Assembly: GCA_903890265.1 (NCBI GenBank) | Contig: CAITAM010000489.1 | Span: 1-13,750, forward strand | Source: an uncultured Pseudomonadota bacterium | Lineage (GTDB): Bacteria; Pseudomonadota; Gammaproteobacteria; Steroidobacterales; Steroidobacteraceae | DNA length: 13,750 nucleotides | Direction of reading: 5' to 3' | Shown here: positions 13,750-13,750 of the stretch, piece after piece | Position numbering within the stretch: position 1 is the first letter of the stretch | Layout: each line of letters begins with the position of its first letter | Notes under the pieces: model-generated | Told to the model about the DNA's origin: nothing | The model's input: only the letters and a program-made list of their open reading frames with translations | Databases searched by the model: none | Position numbers and translations under genes: made by a program

Positions 13750-13750
13750 G

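Overview
The window is a high-GC (mostly C/G third positions), gene-dense proteobacterial chromosome segment. A tRNA gene with an encoded CCA end and a lipoprotein with a rhombosortase-type (GlyGly-CTERM) tail favour a gammaproteobacterium, but the sequence does not settle the lineage. All but one of the protein genes, and the tRNA, lie on the minus strand.

Left edge (1-2474, minus): a membrane-bound HAMP-GAF-GGDEF diguanylate cyclase, cut by the window edge before its GGDEF signature, and upstream of it a short tRNA U34 hydroxylase (TrhO/rhodanese family). The 137-bp gap between them holds GC-rich hairpins, a 13-bp direct repeat and a sequence resembling a sigma-28 (FliA) promoter.

Centre (2624-8515, minus): a compact carbon-assimilation operon in the order mtkA-mtkB-ppc-mclA. 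These are the two subunits of malate-CoA ligase, phosphoenolpyruvate carboxylase and malyl-CoA lyase, i.e. the C4 half of the serine cycle. PEP plus bicarbonate gives oxaloacetate. Malate dehydrogenase, not in this window, reduces it to malate. MtkAB makes malyl-CoA, and MclA splits that to glyoxylate and acetyl-CoA. mtkB and ppc overlap by a GTGA, and the other gaps are 36 and 79 bp. The PEPC appears to have lost two of the four residues that bind the feedback inhibitor aspartate in the E. coli enzyme. The C1/C2 genes (glyA, sga, hpr, gck) are not in this window.

A 642-bp divergent intergenic region (8516-9157) separates this operon from the only plus-strand gene. It holds an imperfect 5-bp tandem repeat at its midpoint, a palindrome beside the mtkA ribosome binding site, and an orphan terminator-like hairpin.

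Right part (9158-13749): a rhombotarget-type lipoprotein (plus) overlaps tail-to-tail by 16 bp with a Tat-exported M20 metallopeptidase homologue (minus) in which two canonical zinc ligands are replaced (His to Met, Asp to Asn). Further right are an unrecognised exported protein (minus), about 700 bp with no convincing gene but with a plus-strand terminator-like hairpin, and tRNA-Val(GAC) (minus) at the edge.

I found no CRISPR array, insertion sequence, integrase or phage gene. The most noteworthy observations are the PEPC allosteric-site substitutions, the altered M20 metal site, and the repeat- and hairpin-rich leader of the serine-cycle operon. All family assignments come from reading the sequence and remembered family sequences; no database search was run.
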